Positions 1-6,958 of a DNA stretch of 64,000 bases are shown here, one piece after another (positions within the stretch are counted from its first letter, which is position 1; every line of letters starts with the position of its first letter). The notes under the pieces are model-generated. The model did no database searches, was not told the DNA's origin, and saw nothing but the letters and a program-made list of their open reading frames with translations. Source of the DNA: Treponema sp. (GTDB taxonomy: Bacteria; Spirochaetota; Spirochaetia; Treponematales; Treponemataceae); NCBI GenBank assembly GCA_024693715.1, contig JAILKS010000066.1, positions 35,628-99,627 of the forward strand. Reading direction: 5' to 3'. Made by a program: the position numbers and the translations under genes.

Positions 1-930
1 AGACTTTTATGCTGCGGAATACTTTTCGTATCACTGTACAACTATGTTTCTTCGATGATGCGTGCTCTTGGTGATTCAAAAACGCCTCTTTATTTTCTGA
101 TTTTTTCATGCTTTTTGAATATCATTCTTGATCTTATTTTCGTATGCGTATTAAAAAAAGGAGTTGCAGGGGCCGGAATTGCGACTTTAATTTCACAGCT
201 GATTTCTGTTATTCTTTGTGTTTTATATGCAGTCAGATTTAATCCCTATTTCCGTTTGAAGCACGTGGATTTAAAAATAAACAGATATATCCTCATTAAA
301 ACAATAAAACTTGGACTTCCTCTTTCGCTTCAGTTTTCCATGATAGCAATTTCATGTATGGCACTTCAAAGGGTTGTTAATGCTTTTGGACCTGTTGCAG
401 TTGCCGCTTTTACTGCTACAAGTAGAATTGAACAGTTGATTCATCAGCCGTATCAGACTTTATCTGCTGCTCTTGCAACCTTCTGCGGTCAGAATTTCGG
501 GGCCGGAAAAAATGACAGGGTTATAAAAGGATATCACAAAACCTTGTTTATGATGGTTATTTTTACGCTTCTGATGCTTCCTTTAATTCAATTGTTTGGA
601 AGACAGATTACAAATCTTTTTGTTGATGAAATCAGCGTAATTAATATGGGTGAAAAAGCCTTGAAAATCACAAGTCTGTTTTATATTTTCCTGGGATTAA
701 TTTATGTTGTCAGGGGTGTACTGAATGGTCTTGGTGACAGTTTCTTCGCTTTATTGAACGGAATCATTGAAGTTGTGGGACGTTTTGTCGTACCGGTGAT
801 TTTTGTTACAATTCCAGGCATCGGTTTATGGGGCATCTGGTGGTCGGTAGGAGTTGTATGGTTTTTAAGCGGATTGACTGCCTGGATGCGTTATAAAATC
901 AAAAAAAATAAAATTTTACAAAATAATTAG
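1..930 (+). CDS. MATE family efflux transporter, 5'-truncated by window edge
   Basis: The reading frame is open from the first base of the window, so this is the C-terminal part (about 309 residues) of a larger gene, not a gene starting at the internal ATG at 55. The residues before that ATG (LYNYVSSMMRALGDSKTPL) match the conserved end of the N-terminal half of MATE/MOP transporters. The remainder has about seven hydrophobic segments and the typical second-half motif QNFGAGKNDR. These are inner-membrane Na+ or H+ antiporters that export cationic drugs or metabolites; the substrate cannot be read from sequence. A second, complete MATE gene lies at 23345-24700. The family call is firm. Confidence 0.93.
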   Translation, partial: RLLCCGILFVSLYNYVSSMMRALGDSKTPLYFLIFSCFLNIILDLIFVCVLKKGVAGAGIATLISQLISVILCVLYAVRFNPYFRLKHVDLKINRYILIKTIKLGLPLSLQFSMIAISCMALQRVVNAFGPVAVAAFTATSRIEQLIHQPYQTLSAALATFCGQNFGAGKNDRVIKGYHKTLFMMVIFTLLMLPLIQLFGRQITNLFVDEISVINMGEKALKITSLFYIFLGLIYVVRGVLNGLGDSFFALLNGIIEVVGRFVVPVIFVTIPGIGLWGIWWSVGVVWFLSGLTAWMRYKIKKNKILQNN

Positions 931-964
931 TTATTTTCCAAAAAAATATGATATGATTAGAATC

Positions 965-1774
965 ATGAAGAAAATAATTCTCTTTTTATGTCTAATCTGT
1001 TGTTTTACCGGATGCAGCGGTACTTTGAAAAATTACAATGAATCTAAAAAAAATGATTTGAATGAAATCTTTTGTAAATGTGAATATCAGGATGTAGAAC
1101 GCTCGTTTATTTTATGCCTTCCGGAAAAGGTAAATTCAAAAACACCGTTAATTTTGATGTTTCATGGAGCCGGTTCTGATGCATCAGCATTTATTAATAT
1201 GACACTTTTAAAATATTCTGCAACAGAACTTGGATATGCGATTGCTTATGTGAATGGAATCCGCAATGCAGAGGATTCAACTTCAACATCAGGCTGGAAT
1301 TCAGGAATAGGAAGTTCATCGGTTGATGATGTCGGTTTTGTAAAATCAATTGTAAAAACACTTCAAAAGAAACATAAAATCGGAAAAGAAAAGGTTTTTG
1401 GTGTCGGTTACAGTAACGGTGGCATTTTTATGCACCGTCTTGCAGTTGAAGCTTCGTCTTTATTTACAGGGCTTGTTTGTGTTGCAGGTTTTATGCCTGA
1501 AGCAGTCTGGAAAAAGCGTCCTTCGAGATTAAATATTAATTTTCTTCAGATTTATGGAGAAAAAGATGATGTAATTCCGAATAAAAAAAATGGTTCTTCC
1601 AAATATTCTAAAAATCCTGCAATTGAAGATGTCCTGAATTATTACAAAAAAGCAGGGGCATCTAACGTTATAGAAAGCATTGAAATAGAAAATGGACACC
1701 ATTCATGGCCGCAGGAAGAGTTTTGCGGCTTTAATATCGTTACTGTTATTATGGATTTCTTTACTAAACTTTGA
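965..1774 (+). CDS. Esterase lipoprotein, PHB-depolymerase/feruloyl-esterase (CE1/LpqC) type
   Basis: This is an alpha/beta hydrolase of 269 residues. It starts with a lipoprotein signal (MKK, hydrophobic core, lipobox FTGC), so it is probably anchored to a membrane facing the periplasm or outside. The oxyanion motif FHGAGSD, the nucleophile elbow GYSNGG and the late histidine in GHHSW are visible. The family (COG3509) includes acetyl-xylan and feruloyl esterases and PHB depolymerases. With GH43 and GH10 genes in the window, removing ester groups from hemicellulose is the favoured role (inference). I chose the ATG at 965 because it begins a standard MKK signal peptide and a -10-like TATGAT (952-957) ends seven bases before it; an ATG at 953 would add four residues. 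Confidence 0.82.
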   Translation: MKKIILFLCLICCFTGCSGTLKNYNESKKNDLNEIFCKCEYQDVERSFILCLPEKVNSKTPLILMFHGAGSDASAFINMTLLKYSATELGYAIAYVNGIRNAEDSTSTSGWNSGIGSSSVDDVGFVKSIVKTLQKKHKIGKEKVFGVGYSNGGIFMHRLAVEASSLFTGLVCVAGFMPEAVWKKRPSRLNINFLQIYGEKDDVIPNKKNGSSKYSKNPAIEDVLNYYKKAGASNVIESIEIENGHHSWPQEEFCGFNIVTVIMDFFTKL

Positions 1775-1795
1775 TTATTTAAGGAGGCAGATAAA

Positions 1796-2578
1796 ATGGT
1801 AGATTATACGGAAGGTTCTGGAAAACAGTATCATACAGGGGTTGGACCTGATGATATCGGTAAATATATAATTCTTCCCGGTGATCCGAAACGCTGTTCA
1901 AAGATTGCAGAGCATTTTGAAAATGCAAGACTTGTTGCAGATGTCCGGGAATATACAACTTATACAGGATTTTTGAACGGAGAAAAGGTCAGCGTTACGT
2001 CTACCGGAATAGGAGGACCTTCTGCTGCAATTGCAATAGATGAACTTGCAAAATGCGGTGCGCATACTTTTATCCGAGTAGGAACTTGCGGCGGAATGCA
2101 GGAAAATGTAATCGGCGGTGATGTAGTGATTGCGACAGGTGCTGTCCGAATGGAAGGAACAAGCCGTGAATTTGCTCCGATAGAATATCCTGCAGTTGCA
2201 GATATTGATTGTGTCAATGCGCTGATAAATTCTGCTAAAGAAATGGAAATTCCTTATCATGCCGGTGTTGTTCAATGTAAGGATTCTTTTTTTGGTCAGC
2301 ATGAGCCGGAAGTAATGCCGGTAAGCTATGAACTTGAAAATAAATGGCAGGCATGGCTAAGGATGGGTTGTCTTGCAAGTGAGATGGAAAGTGCCGCACT
2401 TTTTATAGCAGGACAGTTTTTGCGTGTCAGGGTAGGAAGTTGTTTTCTTGTTGTTGCAAATCAGGAAAGAGCAAAAAAAGGACTCGAAAACAAACAGGTG
2501 CATGATACAGAGCTTGCTATTACCGTTGCAGTCGAATCCTTAAAAAAACTTATCGAACAGGATAAAAACAGAGGTTAA
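1796..2578 (+). CDS. udp: Uridine phosphorylase
   Basis: This 260-residue nucleoside phosphorylase of the PNP/UDP family cleaves uridine with phosphate to uracil and ribose-1-phosphate in cytoplasmic pyrimidine salvage. The phosphate-binding motif LPGDPKRC near the N-terminus, the GTCGGMQ segment in the middle and the SEMESAALF motif that contacts ribose are all present. Length and order fit Udp rather than hexameric purine phosphorylase DeoD, but substrate choice within the family is hard to prove from sequence. A strong Shine-Dalgarno (AAGGAGG) lies about eight bases before the ATG. The gene follows the esterase by 21 bases and could be cotranscribed with it. Confidence 0.88.
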   Translation: MVDYTEGSGKQYHTGVGPDDIGKYIILPGDPKRCSKIAEHFENARLVADVREYTTYTGFLNGEKVSVTSTGIGGPSAAIAIDELAKCGAHTFIRVGTCGGMQENVIGGDVVIATGAVRMEGTSREFAPIEYPAVADIDCVNALINSAKEMEIPYHAGVVQCKDSFFGQHEPEVMPVSYELENKWQAWLRMGCLASEMESAALFIAGQFLRVRVGSCFLVVANQERAKKGLENKQVHDTELAITVAVESLKKLIEQDKNRG

Positions 2579-2581
2579 TTG

Positions 2582-2901
2582 TTATTTTATTAATCTGTTT
2601 ACCTGCTTGCTGCACCATTTATATATTAATCCCAGAATTATAGAGCCTGCAATGACTGCAACTTCAAAAATCATAAGATTGTAGTTATGCGGTTTATAAA
2701 TCGGTGTATTGTATTTTGTAATAATCAGGCTTTGTCTTAAGGCTTTTTATAAGGCCGAAACCTGAACAGAATAAAAAGACATTTTGTAACTTCTAGCGAT
2801 GTTGAATCTTCATGAAATTTCGAACCGCCAAATCCTGCAAATTTACCTCCCCATAAAATCAGGAACAGAAAGAGAGCATAGATTATATATGTAAGAATCA
2901 T
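2582..2901 (-). pseudogene. Remnant of an acyltransferase_3-type membrane protein
   Basis: No intact gene spans this interval, but the minus strand reads as two protein-like pieces in different frames. The N-terminal piece, starting at 2901, has a hydrophobic segment and then FHEDSTSLEVTKCLFILFRF, which resembles the first-helix region of acyltransferase-3 proteins (usual pattern L-S-L-x-x-x-K-x-L-R-G). It soon runs into a stop at a frame break. The second piece, ending at 2582, contains YKPHNYNLMIFEVAVIAG followed by a single hydrophobic helix and a basic tail, like the C-terminus of a membrane protein. The middle of the gene, normally about 250 residues, is missing. I read this as an internally deleted, decayed gene. 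The family assignment is tentative. Confidence 0.5.
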
Positions 2902-2922
2902 ATAAACTACGGTAAAATATGA

Positions 2923-3321
2923 TTAAAAGGTTATTACTTTTGGTGCTCCTGCAAAGGAAGAGAATGTTGCAGTTGCATTTTTAAAATATAATACCTGGGT
3001 ATTAGAATCATTTTCGTTGTACATTCCACGTAAATTAGGATATTCATAGAGCATATGTTTTTTTGCTTCTACAGAATCATCATTGATTAATTCACCGCAT
3101 AATCTAAGCCAGGTTCCTGTTTCTCCGTCAAAGCAGCATAATTCTGCTTTAGGATTAACGGAAAGTTGTTTTGAAACAGTTTTTGCTTTTCCTGTCTGTA
3201 TGTAGAGTTTGTTTTCGTAAAGTGCGATTGTACCAAAAGGTCTTACCCTTGGCTGATTTTCTTCAACTGTTGCAAGATAGTATGTTCCGCATTTTTTGAT
3301 GAAGTCATAAACTGTTTTCAT
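2923..3321 (-). CDS. Pyridoxamine 5'-phosphate oxidase-like flavin-binding protein
   Basis: This 132-residue protein has the split-barrel fold typical of small FMN-binding PNPOx-like proteins. The start (YDFIKKCGTYYLATVEENQP), the central RPFGTIALYENKLYIQTG and the W-x-R-L-C-G-E-L strand are characteristic. Family members bind FMN or related cofactors and often act as uncharacterised reductases. The true PNPOx of vitamin B6 synthesis is longer, so a B6 role is unlikely. A good Shine-Dalgarno (AGGAG) precedes the start. The gene is transcribed away from the GH43 gene, from which it is separated by 95 bases holding promoters. Confidence 0.82.
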   Translation of the reverse strand: MKTVYDFIKKCGTYYLATVEENQPRVRPFGTIALYENKLYIQTGKAKTVSKQLSVNPKAELCCFDGETGTWLRLCGELINDDSVEAKKHMLYEYPNLRGMYNENDSNTQVLYFKNATATFSSFAGAPKVITF

Positions 3322-3360
3322 TTTTTACTCCTGATAAATGTTTTTTATATTATAGCATAA

Positions 3361-3389
3361 TTGGAAAAAATCACAAAATAGAATATAAT
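3361..3389 (+). promoter_or_regulatory. Sigma-70-type promoter for the GH43 gene
   Basis: TTGGAA at 3361-3366 and TATAAT at 3384-3389 are separated by exactly 17 bases. Transcription would start near 3397, giving a short leader that contains the AAAGGAAA Shine-Dalgarno before the ATG at 3417. Confidence 0.6.
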
Positions 3390-3416
3390 TTAAAAAAATA
3401 AAAGAAAGGAAATGCT

Positions 3417-4328
3417 ATGAAAAGTAAAAATCCGATTGCAGATAAAATCTATACTGCTGATCCTGCGCCGATGGTTTATGGCGACACTCTTTATCTTTAT
3501 ACAACTCATGATGAAGATGAACTTATAAATGATTTTTATACGATGTTTGACTGGAGATGTTATTCAACGAAAGATATGGTCCATTGGACAGATCATGGAA
3601 AAATTTTCTCGCTTGATGATATTTCCTGGGCAGAAGACCGTGCATGGGCTCCTCAGGCGATTGAGCGAAACGGTAAATTCTATCTTTATTGTCCTGTTCA
3701 TAAAAAAGACGGCGGAATGTCCATTGCAGTAGGCGTTTCAGACAGCCCTACAGGTCCTTTTAAAGATATAGGACATCCTCTTGTTGATGAACCAGACTGG
3801 AATGATATAGATCCTACAGTTTTTATTGATGATGACGGTCAGGCATATTTATATTTTGGTAATCCTGAATTGAGATATGTGCTTTTAAATGAGGATATGG
3901 TTTCTTACAATGAAAAGGTTGGAATCGTAAAAATACCTATGACAGTTGAAGCTTTCGGTAAAGGCGGACACAATACGGGAACTTCTTATGGTGAGGGTCC
4001 GTGGTTCTATAAGCGCAATAATCTTTATTACATGGTTTATGCAGCCTTTGCAGAAGGAGAAAAACGTAATGAACATCTTGCTTATTCGACATCAAAATCT
4101 CCGACCGGTCCATGGGTTTACGGTGGTGTATTGATGGAAGAAGGGCCTTGTTTTACAAATCATCCTGGAATAGCAGATTTTAAGAATCATTCTTATTTAT
4201 TTTATCATACAGATGAACTTCCTGGGGGAAGCCTGTTCCATCGCTCGGTATGTGTAGCAGAATTTAAATATAATGATGACGGTTCTATAAATACAATCGA
4301 AAAATGCGATGGGGTAGAAGAAGTATAA
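3417..4328 (+). CDS. Glycoside hydrolase family 43 (arabinofuranosidase/xylosidase type)
   Basis: This 303-residue protein is a single five-bladed beta-propeller catalytic domain. The expected GH43 residues are visible: the general base Asp15 in TADPAPMVYGDTLYLY, the pKa-modulating Asp132 in DIDPTVFIDDDG and the general acid Glu193 in SYGEGPWFY. There is no signal peptide and no carbohydrate-binding module, so it probably acts in the cytoplasm on imported arabino- or xylo-oligosaccharides; the exact linkage cannot be told from sequence. It complements the lipoprotein xylanase at 27756-29414. It has its own promoter and a Shine-Dalgarno (AAAGGAAA). No terminator is seen after the stop; the next DNA is the tRNA repeat region. 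Confidence 0.88.
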   Translation: MKSKNPIADKIYTADPAPMVYGDTLYLYTTHDEDELINDFYTMFDWRCYSTKDMVHWTDHGKIFSLDDISWAEDRAWAPQAIERNGKFYLYCPVHKKDGGMSIAVGVSDSPTGPFKDIGHPLVDEPDWNDIDPTVFIDDDGQAYLYFGNPELRYVLLNEDMVSYNEKVGIVKIPMTVEAFGKGGHNTGTSYGEGPWFYKRNNLYYMVYAAFAEGEKRNEHLAYSTSKSPTGPWVYGGVLMEEGPCFTNHPGIADFKNHSYLFYHTDELPGGSLFHRSVCVAEFKYNDDGSINTIEKCDGVEEV

Positions 4329-4332
4329 ATTG

Positions 4333-4416
4333 TTCCCTTTCGAGTCCATAGATTTTTTGTTAAAAAAAAAGACATCCAGAAAAACTGGATGTCAAATTTA
4401 GCGGGGGATGGGCTCG
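4333..4416. repeat. Direct repeat copy 1: tRNA 3' fragment plus terminator
   Basis: These 84 bases are repeated at 4517-4600 with only two differences (at 4359 and 4412), an offset of 184 bases. The copy contains a duplicate of the tRNA terminator hairpin (4371-4393) with its A/T tract, and the last bases of the initiator tRNA (from 4399), but no tRNA body. It is therefore a dead copy left by a tandem duplication. Confidence 0.9.
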
Positions 4417-4516
4417 TCTTTCAGTCGCAGACATCGTGTCTGCTCCTTACAGACCGCTTCCACTCACTTCCGGCGACGTCGTATCGCCTCATCCTCCCTG
4501 TCCGGTCGGCGTTCGT
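4417..4516. repeat. GC-rich, hairpin-rich 100-base insert between the tRNA repeats
   Basis: This stretch is markedly richer in G+C than its surroundings. It contains a perfect 7-bp hairpin with a 3-base loop (GCAGACA-TCG-TGTCTGC, 4427-4443), a second small hairpin (GGCGA 4472-4476 with TCGCC 4484-4488) and an outer pairing (GACCG 4452-4456 with CGGTC 4503-4507). Open frames through it have no protein character. It resembles an interspersed palindromic (REP-like) element or the remains of a structured RNA. I do not recognise the family. Confidence 0.6.
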
Positions 4517-4600
4517 TTCCCTTTCGAGTCCATAGATTTTTTATTAAAAAAAAAGACATCCAGAAAAACTGGATGTCAAATTTAGCGGGGGATGGACTCG
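4517..4600. repeat. Direct repeat copy 2: functional tRNA 3' end plus terminator
   Basis: This is the second copy of the 84-base repeat at 4333-4416. Here the sequence continues into the complete initiator tRNA. Its outer edge holds TTCGAGTCCAT (4523-4533), an exact inverted copy of the tRNA T-arm strand ATGGACTCGAA (4592-4602). Confidence 0.9.
4546..4577 (-). terminator. Rho-independent terminator of the initiator tRNA
   Basis: On the minus strand, six bases past the tRNA, GACATCCAG pairs with CTGGATGTC (9 bp, loop of five T) and is followed by nine T. The same hairpin recurs in the dead copy at 4362-4393. Confidence 0.85.
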
Positions 4601-4655
4601 AACCACCGGCCTTCAGGTTATGAGCCTGACGAGCTGCCAACTGCTCTACCCCGCG
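4583..4655 (-). tRNA. Initiator tRNA-fMet (CAT)
   Basis: The minus strand folds as a 73-base cloverleaf with anticodon loop CTCATAA (anticodon CAT). Initiator marks are present: the acceptor begins CGCGGGG and ends CCCCGCT, leaving an unpaired C1-U72 end, and the D-stem carries the A11-U24 pair. The anticodon stem has only two of the usual three G-C pairs next to the loop (the 29-41 pair is A-U), a known variation. The T-arm GGTGG-TTCGAGT-CCATC pairs with one G-U. The discriminator is A and the 3' CCA is not encoded, so it must be added after transcription. It is followed by its own terminator. Confidence 0.88.
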
Positions 4656-4726
4656 TCGTATGGTAGCATATATTAAAGAAAAAAAGGATTACTGTCAATA
4701 CATGACTGCGTTTTTTTGAAGGATAT

Positions 4727-5392
4727 TTATCCCTGCTGGTCTTGTGTAATTGCTGTATATTTTATGCGGCATTCTATCATAGCAAGAAGAATTACCGGTA
4801 TTGCGAACCATTTTAGGCCTGTGTTGAATCCTGCAAAAAAATCATATATTCCGTGTATCAGGACTGCCGTTATAAAATAAGATATTTTCGGTTTTTTTTG
4901 AGCGCATGTATAAATGAACAGGCCGCTTAAACCTGCACAACAGGTGTGGATTATATCTGAACTTAAAATCCTCTTGAAAATCTGCCAGTAGAGTAGTGTG
5001 CCTCCATGAATTCTGTTTGAATTAAGCTTGTCCAGATAATAAACAACAGATTCGAAGCATCCCAGCGTTAATCCGAAGAAAAATGCAAGAAGAAGGAAAT
5101 TGAGTACGGAATAATTCTTTTTTGGGAGAGGACAGATTAGAAGTTCTTTAAATACTTCTTCTACAAATCCGTAAAGAATTAGAGATTTTATAAGCTGATA
5201 TAAAACTCTGTGCTTGATTAAGATATTAAAATCCGGGAAGAAGTATTGAATTGCTGCTATTGGAATTACAGAAATCAAGGCAAATAAGGCTGCCAGAAGT
5301 AAATGAGGTATTCTAATCTGAAATCCAAATTTAAAAATAAAAAATGCAGTTATGCATGGAACAAAACAAATAATAATTGGTATAAAAAACAT
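4727..5392 (-). CDS. PrsW-family intramembrane metalloprotease
   Basis: This 221-residue polytopic membrane protein has about seven hydrophobic segments. The conserved PrsW/PF13367 motifs occur in order: EEVFKE (the E-E-x-x-K motif), FGLTLGCFESVVYY (F-x-x-x-E), the histidine of DIIHTCCAGLSG and the histidine of LIHGIYDF. PrsW cleaves an anti-sigma factor in Bacillus; here no anti-sigma gene is adjacent, so the substrate is unknown. It is divergent from the shikimate kinase gene. No Shine-Dalgarno is seen before the ATG, which lies only six bases after a -10 box. Confidence 0.83.
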   Translation of the reverse strand: MFFIPIIICFVPCITAFFIFKFGFQIRIPHLLLAALFALISVIPIAAIQYFFPDFNILIKHRVLYQLIKSLILYGFVEEVFKELLICPLPKKNYSVLNFLLLAFFFGLTLGCFESVVYYLDKLNSNRIHGGTLLYWQIFKRILSSDIIHTCCAGLSGLFIYTCAQKKPKISYFITAVLIHGIYDFFAGFNTGLKWFAIPVILLAMIECRIKYTAITQDQQG

Positions 5393-5398
5393 ACTTTT

Positions 5399-5427
5399 AG
5401 CATACAGTAAACATTTAAATTTTACAA
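5399..5427 (-). promoter_or_regulatory. Promoter of the PrsW gene, placed for a leaderless mRNA
   Basis: On the minus strand TTGTAA (5422-5427) and TATGCT (5399-5404) are separated by 17 bases. The -10 ends six bases before the ATG at 5392, so the transcript would begin at or next to the start codon. It overlaps the region where the divergent shikimate kinase promoter must lie. Confidence 0.55.
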
Positions 5428-5436
5428 TGTTTGTTA

Positions 5437-5442
5437 TATAAT
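5437..5442 (+). promoter_or_regulatory. -10 box of the shikimate kinase gene
   Basis: A perfect TATAAT ends nine bases before the ATG at 5452, with TTTAAA 17 bases upstream (5414-5419) as a weak -35. The implied leader is only two or three bases and no Shine-Dalgarno is present. Confidence 0.5.
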
Positions 5443-5451
5443 AATTGTATT

Positions 5452-6033
5452 ATGAAAAAGAAAGAATCAATTATATTAGTAGGTTGCAAGGGCAGCGGAA
5501 AATCCACACAGGGAAAGAAACTTGCCGAACAGCTCGGTTATGAATTCTATGATACAGATTTAATCATTAAAGAAATTTCAGGAATGACACCGAGGGATCT
5601 TTATAAAATTCAGGGTGTAAAGGCATTTAAAATTGCAGAAACTCAGGCTAGTGAACTAATTAAAAGTATGTCATCAGAAAAAAATATGGTTGTAGCTTCT
5701 GGTGGTGGAGTTTGTGATAATCCTGATGCGATGGCATTGCTCAAGGATTCAGGAATTCTTGTTCACATAAAAGTTCCTACTAAATTTGCTGTTTCACGAT
5801 GTATGAATAAAATTAAAATAAATGAAAAAGGTGAGTTTGAAAATGTTCCTTCGTTCATAAAATTGAAGGGAAATGATACAATGTTCTCTATAAGTAAAAG
5901 TTTATTTAATTGTTTAAAATTCCGTGCAGAAAAGTACACCTATTATGCAGATGTTACTGTAGATATAAAAAAGGCTTCCAAGAAACAGGCATATGAGTCT
6001 ATTCTGAAAGCTGTTAAGAAATTTATAAAATAA
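5452..6033 (+). CDS. aroK: Shikimate kinase
   Basis: This cytoplasmic kinase of 193 residues phosphorylates shikimate in the chorismate pathway. The P-loop GCKGSGKST (residues 11-19), the shikimate-binding DTDLII segment, the central SGGGV and the C-terminal arginine segment FRAEKYTYYADV align with the AroK family. One oddity is that the usual F-R-x-x-E motif, whose arginine contacts shikimate, reads F-K-I-A-E, so the substrate site is slightly changed. I start at the ATG at 5452 (MKKKES) rather than at the TTG at 5431, because the -10 box sits between them. No other aro gene lies nearby. Confidence 0.82.
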   Translation: MKKKESIILVGCKGSGKSTQGKKLAEQLGYEFYDTDLIIKEISGMTPRDLYKIQGVKAFKIAETQASELIKSMSSEKNMVVASGGGVCDNPDAMALLKDSGILVHIKVPTKFAVSRCMNKIKINEKGEFENVPSFIKLKGNDTMFSISKSLFNCLKFRAEKYTYYADVTVDIKKASKKQAYESILKAVKKFIK

Positions 6034-6041
6034 ATAAGTTT

Positions 6042-6602
6042 CTATTCGTTTTTGCAAACTCCGGAGCCACCGCAGCCTTCACATGCTTCTTCACCGCAAT
6101 CTCCATTGCAGGCGCCTCCACAATTACCACAGCCTCCGCATCCGCAGTTGTTAATCTGTTCAAGTTCTTCTGTTGTTGCGTCACGAACTTCAACTACTTC
6201 AATATCAAAGTTTAGAGTTTGTCCGGCAAGTTCATGATTGCCGTCAATCTTAATTTTATCATCCTGAACTTCCACAACGGAAACAAGCATAGGACCAGCC
6301 GGAGTTTCTACGGAGAATTTCTGTCCTACTTCAATCGGTACATCACTGTCAAATCTGTCTCGGGGAATGAATACAACAAGTTTTTCGTTACGCTCTCCGT
6401 AAGCATCTTCCGGTTTTATTGTTGTATTGAATTTATCACCGGGGATTTTTCCTTCAAGTTCACGTTCGAGACCGGCTATTAAAAGTCCGTTACCGTGAAT
6501 ATAAGCCAGAGGTTCTGCTCCGATGGATGTGTCGAGCTGTTTTCCATTTACATCTTTTAAAGTGTAATGAATTGAAACATATTTATCTTTTGTAATGTTC
6601 AT
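6042..6602 (-). CDS. slyD: FKBP-type peptidyl-prolyl isomerase, SlyD-like
   Basis: This 186-residue protein has the SlyD order: FKBP strand (YVSIHYTLKDVNGKQLDTS), the IHGNGLLIAGLERELEG segment, an inserted flap and then the second FKBP part. It ends in a Cys/Gly-rich tail (about 35 residues, 11 cysteines) of the type that binds nickel or zinc in SlyD. SlyD isomerises prolyl bonds, acts as a chaperone and delivers nickel to hydrogenase in E. coli. Unlike the His-rich E. coli tail, this tail is almost purely cysteine. The start follows the NifU-like stop by two bases, so the two genes form an operon. Confidence 0.9.
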   Translation of the reverse strand: MNITKDKYVSIHYTLKDVNGKQLDTSIGAEPLAYIHGNGLLIAGLERELEGKIPGDKFNTTIKPEDAYGERNEKLVVFIPRDRFDSDVPIEVGQKFSVETPAGPMLVSVVEVQDDKIKIDGNHELAGQTLNFDIEVVEVRDATTEELEQINNCGCGGCGNCGGACNGDCGEEACEGCGGSGVCKNE

Positions 6603-6604
6603 AA

Positions 6605-6874
6605 TTAAAAATCAATTCCTTCGCCAAAATTCTGTGCATTATCCTGCACAACCTCTGAAATTTCAGGGCATGCATCTTTCAAATATCGTTCAATTCCCAT
6701 TTTAAGGGTCATTAAAGCCATAGGACAGCTTCCACATGCTCCTGTAAGATTTAAATGAACTTTCTTTTCTTCATCTATACAGACGAATTCCATATCGCCA
6801 CCATCTGCCTGTAACTGAGGGCGGAACATCTCAAGTGCTTCCTTTACTGTTTTTTCAAGTTCCTGATCTGTCAT
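6605..6874 (-). CDS. NifU-like C-terminal domain Fe-S protein
   Basis: This 89-residue protein is a stand-alone NifU C-terminal domain (PF01106). Members carry an Fe-S cluster on a C-x-x-C pair and pass it to apoproteins. The start ALEMFRPQLQADGGDMEF and the motif GACGSCPMAL (Cys47 and Cys50) are diagnostic. It is the first gene of a two-gene operon with slyD, fitting a metal-handling theme. A Shine-Dalgarno (AGGAG) precedes the start. Confidence 0.9.
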   Translation of the reverse strand: MTDQELEKTVKEALEMFRPQLQADGGDMEFVCIDEEKKVHLNLTGACGSCPMALMTLKMGIERYLKDACPEISEVVQDNAQNFGEGIDF

Positions 6875-6958
6875 TTTTTTTACTCCTGCAAAAAGTTTAA
6901 TCCCTATCCTATATATAAAGATAATATATAAATGAAAAAAAGTCAGTTCATAAATGCA

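Noticed and set aside
1898..2302. A 134-codon minus-strand frame inside the uridine phosphorylase gene
   Set aside because: It is entirely opposite a well-conserved gene and is rich in Cys, Ser and Arg with no recognisable domain.
4408..4623. A 71-codon plus-strand frame through the GC-rich insert and the tRNA
   Set aside because: It crosses the terminator and the initiator tRNA on the opposite strand, has an Arg/Ser-rich non-protein character and no ribosome-binding site.
6052..6237. Pro/Gln/Ser-rich plus-strand frame opposite the slyD tail
   Set aside because: It is the complement of the Cys/Gly-rich tail codons, so it is a shadow.
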